Positions 6,150 to 14,784 of a DNA stretch of 28,447 bases are shown here, piece by piece. Made by a program: the position numbers and the translations under genes. Origin of the DNA: Candidatus Parvarchaeota archaeon (lineage in GTDB: Archaea > Nanobdellota > Nanobdellia > Parvarchaeales > Parvarchaeaceae). A model generated the notes under the pieces. That model had not been told where the DNA came from. It saw only the letters and a list, made by a program, of their open reading frames with translations, and did no database searches. The stretch spans positions 1 to 28,447 of the forward strand of contig DAHXLI010000021.1 in NCBI GenBank assembly GCA_027366075.1, written 5' to 3'. How positions within the stretch are numbered: position 1 is the first letter of the stretch; each line of letters begins with the position of its first letter.

Positions 6150-7133
6150 ATGCTAAAAGAACCAGAACAAAGGTTAGAAGATTTTGTAGAAAATTATCCT
6201 GGCAAGATAAGAGGTGCCTTCCTTTCACTTTTTGAGAAAGGGGCAAATAAGTTTATCTTCGATGGGCCATCAGGCTCAGGCAAGAGTTTTCTGGTGAAGG
6301 CTTTCGCAAAGGCCAATAAAATGACAGTCGAAACGATAAACCTTTACATGCTTGATAACGTGGAAGATGCTGATAAGACTTCCCTGATATTCAATATAAT
6401 ATACAATTCCGCAAAATCCAATTCACTTTTTGATCAGGGCAGGAAGCTTATTTTTGTAGAGGACATAGACAAATTGTTATCTGTAGATCCAGGGATACTT
6501 AAAAAACTTAGAGGGCTGACTGGGGCGGTAATAGTATTCGAGTCAAGAAACGGAGAAATTTTCCGTGCAAAGAACAAAGCATACGTAAATGGATACGAGA
6601 TAATAAGATTCTATAAGTTGAACGAGAGGAGCCTTAAAGCATTCGCGTACAGAGTTCTTTCTCTAAATAAAATACAACTATCAGAAGAAACCATAAACAA
6701 GATAATTAAGAACTCCCGAGGAAATCTTTCAAGCGTGCTTTCTGATCTTAATATGGCAGCTACGCTGGGGAAAGAATCTTATACTCCTCCAAGAAATTCC
6801 GAGGACTCCATATTCGAACAACTGAATTCGGTGTTTGCTGGCAATGTCGAGGGGATAAATCCACACTTTTATTCCGACATGGAAGCCAAGAACTTTGAGA
6901 TATGGATCGCAGATAAGGCGCCGAAGGTATTGACGCGGGAAAATATATACAGAGCTTTCGAGATGCTTTCGTTTTCGGACATACTGTTAAGAAAAATAAG
7001 GAAGCAGAATTGGGTGCTCTTAAGATATGTCCAATCAATACTTTTTAATGGTATAACCGCCCTCTCGCCCGGGAACCAAGTAAGCATAACTTATTACGCG
7101 CCTAATTGGAACGTATACTACAAGATGAATTAA
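6150..7133 (+). CDS. rfcL: Replication factor C large subunit, short and divergent
   Basis: The position directly behind rfcS (1 nt gap) and the AAA+ motifs identify RfcL: Walker A GPSGSGKS (39-46), Walker B LIFVEDID (100-107), then a lid and helical collar with NSRGNLSSVLSDLN. It is 327 residues, shorter than many archaeal RfcL proteins (often 400-500). The N-terminal WVEKYRP-type box is missing, and the end, NWNVYYKMN, has no obvious PCNA-interacting peptide or basic tail. The start at 6150 is preferred; an earlier frame start at 6087 would overlap rfcS by 62 nt. Other AAA+ proteins are possible from the motifs alone, but the context makes RfcL likely. It ends 1 nt before the convergent methyltransferase gene. 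Confidence 0.85.
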   Translation: MLKEPEQRLEDFVENYPGKIRGAFLSLFEKGANKFIFDGPSGSGKSFLVKAFAKANKMTVETINLYMLDNVEDADKTSLIFNIIYNSAKSNSLFDQGRKLIFVEDIDKLLSVDPGILKKLRGLTGAVIVFESRNGEIFRAKNKAYVNGYEIIRFYKLNERSLKAFAYRVLSLNKIQLSEETINKIIKNSRGNLSSVLSDLNMAATLGKESYTPPRNSEDSIFEQLNSVFAGNVEGINPHFYSDMEAKNFEIWIADKAPKVLTRENIYRAFEMLSFSDILLRKIRKQNWVLLRYVQSILFNGITALSPGNQVSITYYAPNWNVYYKMN

Positions 7134-7134
7134 T

Positions 7135-7962
7135 TTAGTCTGTTAGATACAGATCGAAGCACTCCCTTACAATATACGGCGCAACTTCTCCAGCTCGCAC
7201 TGCTGTTATCTTTGATAATTTATGGCCATTTATCATCAAACTAATCTCCTTTTTTGCAGATTTAACCGCCCCTAGGTATCCTTTTTTTGCATTTAAAAAT
7301 GTGTATAGGTGTATCACGCACTTTTTATTGGTAACTTTTAGGGCCGCATCTAAAAAACCTTTAGCGCCGAGTGGAAAATTCATTATTATTCTATCAAATT
7401 TCGTATTCATGCGCTTCACGATTTTTCTGGAATCTCCGCAGAAAATTTTCAGGTTATTTACTTTGTTAAGGGCTATATTCTTGTTTAGTAGAGCGATTGC
7501 ACATTTGTTTATGTCTATAGCGTATACCTCACCTGCTTTTTTAGCGATAGTGATTGCATACGGTCCAACGCCACAGAACATATCTAACACGATTTCTTTC
7601 GGTTTTACAAGTTTAGATATTCTCAATCTTTCCGAACAAAGTCTGGGTGTAAAGAATACCTTTTTTACATCTACATAAAAATAGCAGCCATTCTCTTTAT
7701 GTAACACCAATGAATTTTTACTGCCACAGACCCAAAGAAGCTTTTGGACCCTTTCTGCCCCCTCTATTTTCCCGATCTTTCTGAAAACGCCACGTATATG
7801 TTTGTTTTTCTGCATTATTGAATTGGCCAGGAGTTTTATCCTTGTTAGCTTAAGATTTTTAGAGGGCTTTATTATGGCCACGTCTCCGATTGCGTCAAAA
7901 CCTCCCCTAATCACTTCTAAATTATGGTTGTCAGCTCTATTTTTTTTGATTTTTCTTTGCAT
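7135..7962 (-). CDS. Trm5/TYW2-family tRNA methyltransferase (tRNA G37)
   Basis: Enzymes of this family methylate N1 of G37 next to the tRNA anticodon, which prevents frameshifting. In archaea they can also take part in wyosine formation. The 275-residue protein has the family hallmarks: TPRLCSERLRI (105-115, Trm5 usually FSPRL.tER), SAM motif I VLDMFCGVGPYAI (125-137), an acidic loop AIDIN (148-152), and the catalytic-type MNFP (194-197, family NPP/NLP). It lacks the N-terminal D1 domain seen in Trm5b, so it is nearer a short Trm5a/c or TYW2-like form; which substrate it uses cannot be told. Its TATA box lies in the 3' end of leuS, so it has its own promoter behind leuS. Confidence 0.85.
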   Translation of the reverse strand: MQRKIKKNRADNHNLEVIRGGFDAIGDVAIIKPSKNLKLTRIKLLANSIMQKNKHIRGVFRKIGKIEGAERVQKLLWVCGSKNSLVLHKENGCYFYVDVKKVFFTPRLCSERLRISKLVKPKEIVLDMFCGVGPYAITIAKKAGEVYAIDINKCAIALLNKNIALNKVNNLKIFCGDSRKIVKRMNTKFDRIIMNFPLGAKGFLDAALKVTNKKCVIHLYTFLNAKKGYLGAVKSAKKEISLMINGHKLSKITAVRAGEVAPYIVRECFDLYLTD

Positions 7963-7983
7963 AGCTGGTGGGCGTTTGTAGAC

Positions 7984-7991
7984 ATTTAAAG
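7984..7991 (-). promoter_or_regulatory. TATA box of the Trm5-like gene, overlapping the leuS stop codon
   Basis: On the minus strand CTTTAAAT is centred about 26 bp before the start at 7962. The TAA stop codon of leuS is part of this element. Confidence 0.55.
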
Positions 7992-10709
7992 TATGTTTAT
8001 TGACGGTTTGCCGGGAAGAGATTTGTCCTCTTTTGTCCGCCGCTCGATAGTCACTTCACATTTAAACGTTCTTTTAAGATATTCAACGGCTTGCAAAAAA
8101 ACATTATTTTCTAAGTCTTCTTCCAGCTGCATTTCCGGTAACTTATTAGGATTTTTTAATAGTTTGTCCAGCAGCTTACTATTCATTCTTAAATTTTTCC
8201 TTATCTCAATCGCATTTTTTGTCTTCGACGCTTCTGATACGACTTTATTGTAGATATCGAAGTTTTCCTTGTTAGAAATCCCGATTGCTATCTTTTCTGG
8301 CTGCTTTTTGATGATTTTTATTACATTTTTTATGTCATCGACAGTATTAAGCAATATCTTAAACTCGTTCTCGATCAAAGCGTTCGTTTCGTCCGGATTA
8401 AAACTTGGCCAAGCAGAACCTTCTAATAATGTCTCATTTTGGGAATGGCGGTTTAGTTCTTCGGTTACGTGCGGGAAAACCGGGTGATTCAATTTAATGA
8501 AAGTCGACAAGAACCTTTGTACCGTATCTTTACTGTCACCGCCAAGTTCCAAATAAAGTTTTATTTCATTGTACATGCCAAAGAACATCGAAGCGAGGGC
8601 GCTTCCATAGCGGAAGTTTTCAAGGCTGTCGGTAGATTCCTCTATAGCACGATTAATCTTAGATATAAGATAACGATCGATTAGTTTATCGTCTCCCTTT
8701 AAATTTTTGCATGTTTGTAGAATCTCGAAGATGAATCCAATCCTCTGGTCAAATGCATTTATAGCTGCCGGATCCCATTCAACGTCATCCATCCCATTAC
8801 CAGCAGCAGCGACCATTCTTAATTGGTCCGCGCCGTAAGTTTCCAATCCCTTTTTAATCGTCAGAGTAGCTCCTTTAGATTTTGATAGTTTTTCTCCACT
8901 GACCGTAAGCCAACCGTTTATCTGTATCCCCCTAGGCCAATACTTCTCTTCAAAAATTGCTGCATGATTCATCAAAAAGAATATGAAATGATTTTGAAGC
9001 AGTTCTTTTGCGCTGACTCGCATATCTAGCGGATACCAGTATTCAAATTCTCTTTTTAGCTCTTCAAATGCAGCACTATCGTTTTTTGGCTTTTCTTTCC
9101 CATCCAAAAATATATAATCAAAGACATTGTCCGTAAGAGATTTTAAATCGAGTTTTTCAATCTTATTGGCGATTGTATAATACGCCATGTATATCGTAGA
9201 ATCGCTAAGCGGTTCTATTATCCATTCTGGGTCCCACGGTAATGGAGTTCCTAGCCCGCCCTTTCTAGCAGTAGCTTTGTCTTCTAGCCAGTCTAATGTA
9301 TTAAGTAATTGCGATCTAACTTCTTCTGGATATACCTTTAACTTTTCTATAAGTCTTCTTGCTTTGTCTTTCCAAGATTTGTCAGAATATCTTATGAACC
9401 ACTGTTTTTCAAGAATTTTTACTATTCCCCTCGCGCCACATCTGCAGATGACTTTTCCAGTAAGCTCATACATCTCGGCGTAAGAATTTTTATCTTTTAG
9501 CGCATTGCATATCGGGCCGTCAACTTCCTTAACAGCGATCCCCGAGAACGCGCCGGCATTCGAGTTCATAACCCCATAGTTGAATTCTTTTTTATAGACG
9601 AACTTAGTCGCGTCCTTTAAGCCTTCCGAAGTCTCACCAAACTTTTTAATCGAATCTTCAACTATATTCTTTTCATCTTGTACGTCTATAACTTTTTTTG
9701 GTTTTAAAACGTGTCCATCTCTAATAAGTTTACTCACTCCATAAAAATCTAATGGGGCATGCATAGGTACGCTCATCACAACTCCGGTTCCTATCTTTGT
9801 ATCGACAAATCCCGCCGGTTCTATCGGCAGTTTCTCTCCAGTCATCGGGTTAATTACGTCTTTGCCGAGAAAATCAGCTATTTTTACCGGCGCAGCCTTT
9901 CCTAAAGAGCTAAATTGATTAGTAAGCTTATCCTCAGAGTCTTTTGATATTATCCAACGTTCTGCGCCAACCTTTACAGCAGAGTATTCTCCGTCGGGAT
10001 TTATCCACAAGTTTGTTGCGCCAAACACGGTTTCTGGTCTTAACGTAGCTGCGGGGAATACAAAGTCACCGTACCTAAATTTTATAATCGTAAATTTCTG
10101 CGGCGATTCTCCTTCCCCTTCCGTGCGGTCATGGTCGCCGAGCGGAGTCGCTTCTTTCGGGCACCACACAACAGGATGTTTTCCTTCTGTTATTAGTCCC
10201 AGTGCCTTAAGCTTGTTAAATTGCCAACTAATAAATCGAGAAAAATAAGGACTGAGCGACGTAGTTATAAATTTTCTTCGCCAATCTATTGACATCCCTA
10301 TATTATCGAAGTCTTCTTTAAAACTTGCCGTAAAATACTCTGCAAGCGCTTTTGGGTCTTCAGCAAATCTGTTAAGATCGGCTTCGCTTACACCCTGCTT
10401 TCTGAAAGTCTCTATAGTCTTTTGGTCCCTTTCTTTTACTTTCTGCGTCATGCCCATTATCGGACCCCCCGTAAAGTGAAAAGCCTGTGGGAATAGAACG
10501 TTATACCCGCGCATTCTCATGAACCTTGCGTATATGTCAGCTCTAGTCCAGGTATACATGTGTCCAAGGTGCATAGAACCACTGGGGTAGGGAAAAGGCA
10601 CGGTTATAAAAAATTTCTTTTTCGAAGCATTTAACTTTGGCTCGAATATCGCCTCTTTACGCCATTCATCCTGCCACTTTTTTGTGATGTCTTTTGAGTT
10701 GAACTCCAT
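7986..10709 (-). CDS. leuS: Leucyl-tRNA synthetase, archaeal type
   Basis: A class I synthetase that charges tRNA-Leu and edits mischarged products. The 907-residue protein opens with the archaeal LeuRS pattern FPYPSGSMHLGHMYTW, with the HIGH signature as HLGH (47-50) and KMSKS as KLSKS (about 608-612). The inserted CP1 editing domain shows the Thr-rich TLRPETVFGATN and the SVPMHAPLDF region. The C-terminal part after about 680 is the helical anticodon-binding bundle plus a small tail. The length is a little below the usual archaeal size (about 940-970), consistent with compact loops. The start is placed by a TATA-like CTTTTATTAA about 26 bp upstream. The ABC permease gene on the same strand ends 41 nt before it. 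Confidence 0.97.
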   Translation of the reverse strand: MEFNSKDITKKWQDEWRKEAIFEPKLNASKKKFFITVPFPYPSGSMHLGHMYTWTRADIYARFMRMRGYNVLFPQAFHFTGGPIMGMTQKVKERDQKTIETFRKQGVSEADLNRFAEDPKALAEYFTASFKEDFDNIGMSIDWRRKFITTSLSPYFSRFISWQFNKLKALGLITEGKHPVVWCPKEATPLGDHDRTEGEGESPQKFTIIKFRYGDFVFPAATLRPETVFGATNLWINPDGEYSAVKVGAERWIISKDSEDKLTNQFSSLGKAAPVKIADFLGKDVINPMTGEKLPIEPAGFVDTKIGTGVVMSVPMHAPLDFYGVSKLIRDGHVLKPKKVIDVQDEKNIVEDSIKKFGETSEGLKDATKFVYKKEFNYGVMNSNAGAFSGIAVKEVDGPICNALKDKNSYAEMYELTGKVICRCGARGIVKILEKQWFIRYSDKSWKDKARRLIEKLKVYPEEVRSQLLNTLDWLEDKATARKGGLGTPLPWDPEWIIEPLSDSTIYMAYYTIANKIEKLDLKSLTDNVFDYIFLDGKEKPKNDSAAFEELKREFEYWYPLDMRVSAKELLQNHFIFFLMNHAAIFEEKYWPRGIQINGWLTVSGEKLSKSKGATLTIKKGLETYGADQLRMVAAAGNGMDDVEWDPAAINAFDQRIGFIFEILQTCKNLKGDDKLIDRYLISKINRAIEESTDSLENFRYGSALASMFFGMYNEIKLYLELGGDSKDTVQRFLSTFIKLNHPVFPHVTEELNRHSQNETLLEGSAWPSFNPDETNALIENEFKILLNTVDDIKNVIKIIKKQPEKIAIGISNKENFDIYNKVVSEASKTKNAIEIRKNLRMNSKLLDKLLKNPNKLPEMQLEEDLENNVFLQAVEYLKRTFKCEVTIERRTKEDKSLPGKPSINIL

Positions 10710-10730
10710 AATAAAAAGAATACAATTTGC

Positions 10731-10740
10731 TTAATAAAAG
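10731..10740 (-). promoter_or_regulatory. TATA-like box of leuS
   Basis: CTTTTATTAA on the minus strand is centred about 26 bp before the leuS ATG, in the short gap behind the ABC permease gene. Confidence 0.45.
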
Positions 10741-10750
10741 TCTATTTTAT

Positions 10751-11494
10751 TTAGACTTCTACCCAGCGGCTCTTTTTTATAGCTATCAAAAGGAATGTAA
10801 CGGCAACGCCGGCTAGCACAATCCAGTCTATTGCTAGGCTAGTCGTCGATAGACTTATGAAACCAGCCGCGTTTTGGGCTATCTGCGCCGCATATGTTGT
10901 AGGGGACAGATACGCCAAATAGCGGTAGGGGAGGGGGATATAAGTTATAAGGTAATAGACTGGAGGCAACGCAGATAAGAGCATGGAGAGCATGCCACTA
11001 AATGCAAAACTCTGTATCACGTCTGCAGTAAGCGTTGAGAAAAAGAACCCTAGCGCCACAGCAACTATAAACATCAATAGCATCGCCCCTGCTATCGCAA
11101 GTATGCCAAATAATGTTAAGTGCAAGAACAACGCAGAAAGTATTATAAGTAAGATTAGTGCAGGCAGCGCATAGATAATTTCTGACATCGCCATACCAAT
11201 CAAGTATACAGATGCGCTAGTCGGAGAACCAACCACCATCTCCTGCAGTTTCATGTCATTTTTAAGATGTGAAAGGTCCCCTTGTAAGCCAAGACCATTT
11301 GAGACCATCGTCATTATAAGAGCGCCTTCTATAGCTACCCCGAGAAGCGCACCCCGGCTTATAAAAGTTATGACTATAAGAAAAGAGAAAGGGGTAAGCA
11401 AGGTATTTACCAGCATTATAGGCATGTTTTTCATCGCATACAATGCGTTTACGAGTACCGACGCAAAAACTTGGCTACTGATATTCCGGCTCAT
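10751..11494 (-). CDS. ABC-2 type transporter permease
   Basis: The 247-residue protein has six predicted membrane segments (about 20-42, 52-68, 95-120, 125-155, 163-185 and 222-240) and the ABC-2 permease layout with an ALPPVYYLITYIPLPYRYLAYLSPTTYAAQI loop before the last segment, as in DrrB/NodJ-like exporters. Its start overlaps the ATPase gene by 20 nt, which indicates translational coupling and a two-gene exporter. The substrate is unknown; relatives export drugs, lipids or polysaccharides. The stretch KLQEMVVGSPTSASVYLIGMAMSE matches the coupling-helix region that contacts the ATPase. Confidence 0.88.
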   Translation of the reverse strand: MSRNISSQVFASVLVNALYAMKNMPIMLVNTLLTPFSFLIVITFISRGALLGVAIEGALIMTMVSNGLGLQGDLSHLKNDMKLQEMVVGSPTSASVYLIGMAMSEIIYALPALILLIILSALFLHLTLFGILAIAGAMLLMFIVAVALGFFFSTLTADVIQSFAFSGMLSMLLSALPPVYYLITYIPLPYRYLAYLSPTTYAAQIAQNAAGFISLSTTSLAIDWIVLAGVAVTFLLIAIKKSRWVEV

Positions 11495-12404
11495 CGTTCT
11501 TTTCCTCTTCGTTTACGCTTTTTTTCACAAAATAATAAAATATGTCTTCGAGTGACACGGGGTTAGATGAGAACCTAGTTTTCGTTTTTATTAAATGTCC
11601 ACCGAGTCTTCTTGCTTCTTCCTCCGTTGTGAATATTTGTGTGTAACCGTCGCGTCCTTTTACGACACGGCCTCTTTTGACGTTTGTCTTACCTGTCTTT
11701 CCCAGGATTTTTACACTGTATGGGTAACCCATTTTTTTCCTTAGTTCTTGTAACGTGCCAACCGACAAGAGCCTTCCATTTTCGAGTATGCCGATCTTAT
11801 CAGCAAGAAATTCCGCCTCTTCAAGGTAGTGGGTCGTAAGAAATATGAAATGCGTCTTTTTTAATTTTAAAAGCAAATCCCATAACTCGCCCCTGGAGAT
11901 AGGATCAAGACCAGTCGTAGGTTCATCTAAAAATATTATATCTGCATCAGAAGCAATTACGGTTGCTACTAACACCTTTCTTTTAGTCCCACCGGAAAGT
12001 CTTTGGTTTAGCTTGTTTGAAAATTTAGATAGGCCTAATAACTTTAAAGACTCATCTGCGCGTCTTCGAGCTTCTCCGTAATTAAACCCTCTCCACATCA
12101 GATAGGAAGTTATGGTCTCTTTTGGCGTCATCCAGCCTACGGGCCTGGCTTCTTGCGGGACTACCGCTATCCTTTCTCTTATTTCTTTTGCGGTTTTGAC
12201 TACATCAACTCCGTCTATCGTAGCAGAACCGGAAGTAGGTAAAAGCGTCGTGGAAAGGACTCTAAAGAGCGTCGTTTTCCCGGCGCCATTTCTACCTATA
12301 AGTGAGAAGATGCCGCGCATGTTTAGGGATAAACCAATTTTGTCTAAAGCCAGGTTGTCCTTTCCATACCGTTTTGACAAGTTTTTGCAAACTATCGAGG
12401 TCAT
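11475..12404 (-). CDS. ABC transporter ATP-binding protein (DrrA/CcmA-like)
   Basis: The ATPase half of the exporter. The 309-residue protein has Walker A GRNGAGKTT (37-45), the Q-loop in VVPQE (81-85), the ABC signature LSGGTKRK (136-143), Walker B IIFLDEPTTGLDP (156-168) and the switch His in LTTHYLEEAEFLAD (about 190-203). Residues about 230-300 form the C-terminal regulatory extension usual for ABC-2 exporters. Its start lies 51 bp from the divergent proS start, with a single TATA box exactly between the two. Confidence 0.93.
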   Translation of the reverse strand: MTSIVCKNLSKRYGKDNLALDKIGLSLNMRGIFSLIGRNGAGKTTLFRVLSTTLLPTSGSATIDGVDVVKTAKEIRERIAVVPQEARPVGWMTPKETITSYLMWRGFNYGEARRRADESLKLLGLSKFSNKLNQRLSGGTKRKVLVATVIASDADIIFLDEPTTGLDPISRGELWDLLLKLKKTHFIFLTTHYLEEAEFLADKIGILENGRLLSVGTLQELRKKMGYPYSVKILGKTGKTNVKRGRVVKGRDGYTQIFTTEEEARRLGGHLIKTKTRFSSNPVSLEDIFYYFVKKSVNEEEKNDEPEYQ

Positions 12405-12425
12405 CCAATATCCAGTTATTAAAAG

Positions 12426-12433
12426 AATATAAG
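12426..12433. promoter_or_regulatory. Single TATA box shared by the ABC exporter (-) and proS (+)
   Basis: AATATAAG is centred at about 12430, which is 26 bp from the proS ATG (12456) and 26 bp from the ABC ATPase ATG (12404) on the other strand. Both genes can be leaderless from the same TATA element read in opposite directions. On the minus strand TTATATTC is the matching sequence. Confidence 0.55.
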
Positions 12434-12455
12434 CCTAAATTTGTAAGAAATATTT

Positions 12456-13898
12456 ATGGTTGCAGATAAACTGAAATACAGGAAGGCAGACAATCTTATT
12501 GAATGGTACAATGAGGTACTTCTAAAAGCGGAAGTGGTAGATTTTTCTGAGGTAAAGGGTTTTGCAGTTTATAGGCCTTATGGTTATTCAATGTGGGAAT
12601 CCACTCAGAGATATCTAGACTCAAAGTTCAAATCCATAGGTGCCGAGAACGCCTATTTTCCGTTACTGATTCCCGAGAAAATACTAAACAAAGAGAAAAA
12701 GCACGTTGAGGGCTTTTCACCAGAAGTAGCTTGGGTTACGATGGGTGGAGATAGAGAGCTAGACGAGAAGCTTGCAATAAGACCCACTTCAGAAACCATA
12801 ATGTACGACAGTTATTCCAAATGGGTAAAAAGTTATAGAGACCTACCACTTTTGCTTAACCAATGGAATACGATGGTAAGATGGGAAACGAAGGAAACCA
12901 GATTTTTGCTTAGGGGACGCGAAAACCTATGGCAGGAAGGCCACTGTGCATTTGCTTCCGCAAAAGAAGCCGAAGAAAATGCAGTAGATGTATTAGGATT
13001 TTACAGAAAGTTTATGCAGGACATTCTTGCGGTCCCCGTTTTAGTCGGAAGGAAAAGCGAAAAGGAGAAATTCGCTGGCGCTTTTAGGACTTATACTGTA
13101 GAAGCTGTCCTATCAAATAATTTTACTTCTCAGGCTGCGACTTCTCATGACTTAGCCCAAAATTTTTCAAAGGCTTTTGAGATAAGATTTTTGGATGATA
13201 AGAATTCTTGGCAAAACGTTTATCAAACTTCGTGGGGGATTTCTATGAGATCCATAGGCGTGATGGTATTGGTACATGGAGATGATAGCGGTCTGATACT
13301 TCCTCCAAGGATCGCTCCGATACAAGTCGTCGTAATACCGATATTGAAAGGTACCGCAGCAGATAAAGAGATACGCGAATACACCAAAAAAGTTGAAACC
13401 GAGCTTAAGGCACTAGGGATACGCTCAAAATTAGATGACCGAGACACATACTCGGCAGGATGGAAATTCAATGAATATGATATGCGGGGCGTCCCTATAA
13501 AAATAGAGGCAGGCGAAAGAGAATTATCTTCTGATTCTCTGTCTGTAAAAGTCAGATTCGGCGGAGAAAAATATCTTATTAAATTAAACGAACTTAAAAA
13601 AATAAGCTCGAAATTAGAAGAAATACAGGAAAAAATGTTCGAAGGCTTAAAGAAAGACATGGCAGCCAGGATAAAAATAGAAAAAGACAAAGAAAACTTT
13701 ATATTGGAATTAAAAAATGCAAAGGCAATCCTAAAAGTTTCGTGGTGCGGCAAAGAAGATTGTGAGAACAAAATAAAGGAGACTACGGGTGCAACTTCTA
13801 GATTAATTCCTCTGGAGAAAGAAGAATTGATTGATAAAAAATGTGTGTTTTGTGCGGACAAAGCGAACTTTAACGCCTATTTCGCGCAATCTTATTAA
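12456..13898 (+). CDS. proS: Prolyl-tRNA synthetase, archaeal/eukaryal type
   Basis: A class II synthetase that attaches proline to tRNA-Pro. The 480-residue protein starts with NLIEWYNEVLLKAEVVD and carries motif 1 around YGYSMWESTQRYLDSKF, the proline-site TSE (with RPTSETIMY), motif 2 RWETKETRFLLRGRE and motif 3 near HGDDSGLILPPRIAP. It has no bacterial-type editing insert between motifs 2 and 3. The C-terminal domain keeps four cysteines for zinc (CGKEDC then CVFC) and ends in the conserved FAQSY tail of the archaeal/eukaryal form. A small methyltransferase gene follows after 2 nt. Confidence 0.97.
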   Translation: MVADKLKYRKADNLIEWYNEVLLKAEVVDFSEVKGFAVYRPYGYSMWESTQRYLDSKFKSIGAENAYFPLLIPEKILNKEKKHVEGFSPEVAWVTMGGDRELDEKLAIRPTSETIMYDSYSKWVKSYRDLPLLLNQWNTMVRWETKETRFLLRGRENLWQEGHCAFASAKEAEENAVDVLGFYRKFMQDILAVPVLVGRKSEKEKFAGAFRTYTVEAVLSNNFTSQAATSHDLAQNFSKAFEIRFLDDKNSWQNVYQTSWGISMRSIGVMVLVHGDDSGLILPPRIAPIQVVVIPILKGTAADKEIREYTKKVETELKALGIRSKLDDRDTYSAGWKFNEYDMRGVPIKIEAGERELSSDSLSVKVRFGGEKYLIKLNELKKISSKLEEIQEKMFEGLKKDMAARIKIEKDKENFILELKNAKAILKVSWCGKEDCENKIKETTGATSRLIPLEKEELIDKKCVFCADKANFNAYFAQSY

Positions 13899-13900
13899 CT

Positions 13901-14389
13901 ATGGACGCAATCGAATATTACAGTTCTATAGCCCCGAGTTATGAGGCGCTTTACAAAGAGGAACAAATCGAAAAAATAAAAAGGATAATTTCTTTAGTTC
14001 CGCACACTAAAAATTCTAGAGTTTTAGATATAGGCGCAGGCACAGGACTATTGGAGGAGAATCTGAAAGAATGTAAAATAAGCGCTCTAGAGCCTTCAGA
14101 GATGGCAGACTTTCTAGAAGCAAAGAAGCTTCCAAATGTTAAGGTCCTTAGATTAAAAATATCTCAATTCAAGTCCGAGGAAAAGTTTGACCTCGTATTC
14201 TGCATAACCGTATTACAGGATCTTGACAAAGGAGAAAGGGAACGATGCATAAAATCGGCATTAAAATATTGTAAACGCGGTGGCAGGATAGTCATCTCCG
14301 TCTTGGGGGCGTCTAAAATAGATTTAGGCTATCTAAAACCGATTTTAACAGAAAAGATAGCTAATGATGTAGTCTACGTTTTAGGCTAG
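13901..14389 (+). CDS. Small class I SAM-dependent methyltransferase, substrate unknown
   Basis: The 162-residue protein has the Rossmann SAM fold: motif I VLDIGAGTGLLEE (about 41-53), the acidic motif II region SALEPSEMADF, a motif IV-like FDLVFCITVLQDL, and a late strand GGRIVISVLGA. It is small for the family and lacks a recognisable substrate-binding extension, so the target (protein, RNA or metabolite) cannot be told. Only 2 nt separate it from proS, so the two are probably co-transcribed. The absence of a catalytic NPPY motif argues against an N6-adenine or glutamine methyltransferase. Confidence 0.8.
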   Translation: MDAIEYYSSIAPSYEALYKEEQIEKIKRIISLVPHTKNSRVLDIGAGTGLLEENLKECKISALEPSEMADFLEAKKLPNVKVLRLKISQFKSEEKFDLVFCITVLQDLDKGERERCIKSALKYCKRGGRIVISVLGASKIDLGYLKPILTEKIANDVVYVLG

Positions 14390-14403
14390 AGGGGACAGAA
14401 AAG

Positions 14404-14413
14404 CTTTAAATTG
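14404..14413 (+). promoter_or_regulatory. TATA box of the PRC-barrel gene
   Basis: CTTTAAATTG predicts a transcript start near 14434, about 40 nt before the ATG. Unlike most genes here the mRNA would have a leader, and it carries AAGGAGG at 14462-14468, 6 nt before the start codon. Confidence 0.5.
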
Positions 14414-14474
14414 AGTGTTTACTTTAATCTATTATAAGACACGCTCAAATTGACGGCGATTAAGGAGGCTTATT

Positions 14475-14747
14475 ATGACAGGAATAACAAAAGGCGAAAG
14501 GTTGGATGCTAAATCTATTGTTGGCAAGACAGTAGTCGGCAAGAGCGGTAAAAAGTTAGGTATTGTAAATGACCTAGTGTACGAAGTTAGGACGGGGGAG
14601 ATCGTATACCTAACCATAAAAACCCCTTCGACTTATGCAAATACATTCCAATTTGAAAAAGATCCAAAGGGTTTTGATCAGATACCTTATAATTCTGTAA
14701 TCTCGATAGGGGACTTTGTGGTAGTCGCGGAAGAAGACATAATATAA
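14475..14747 (+). CDS. PRC-barrel domain protein
   Basis: The 90-residue protein is a single PRC barrel: AKSIVGKTVVGKSGKKLGIVNDLVYEVRTGEIVYLTI gives the two repeated small strands typical of the fold, and the end IPYNSVISIGDFVVVAEED closes it. In bacteria the fold occurs in RimM and photosystem reaction centres. In archaea, small stand-alone PRC-barrel proteins include the CdpB cell-division proteins that bind SepF; this is a possible role, not shown here. A strong Shine-Dalgarno sequence (AAGGAGG) precedes the ATG, unlike the leaderless neighbours, so it is probably well translated. Confidence 0.88.
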   Translation: MTGITKGERLDAKSIVGKTVVGKSGKKLGIVNDLVYEVRTGEIVYLTIKTPSTYANTFQFEKDPKGFDQIPYNSVISIGDFVVVAEEDII

Positions 14748-14784
14748 ACCGACACTAATAAAAAAAATTTAATAGTTTAATCTA

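Noticed and set aside
13223..13861. 212-codon frame antisense to proS
   Set aside because: Ser/Phe/Ile-rich composition typical of the complement of coding DNA; proS itself is unambiguous.
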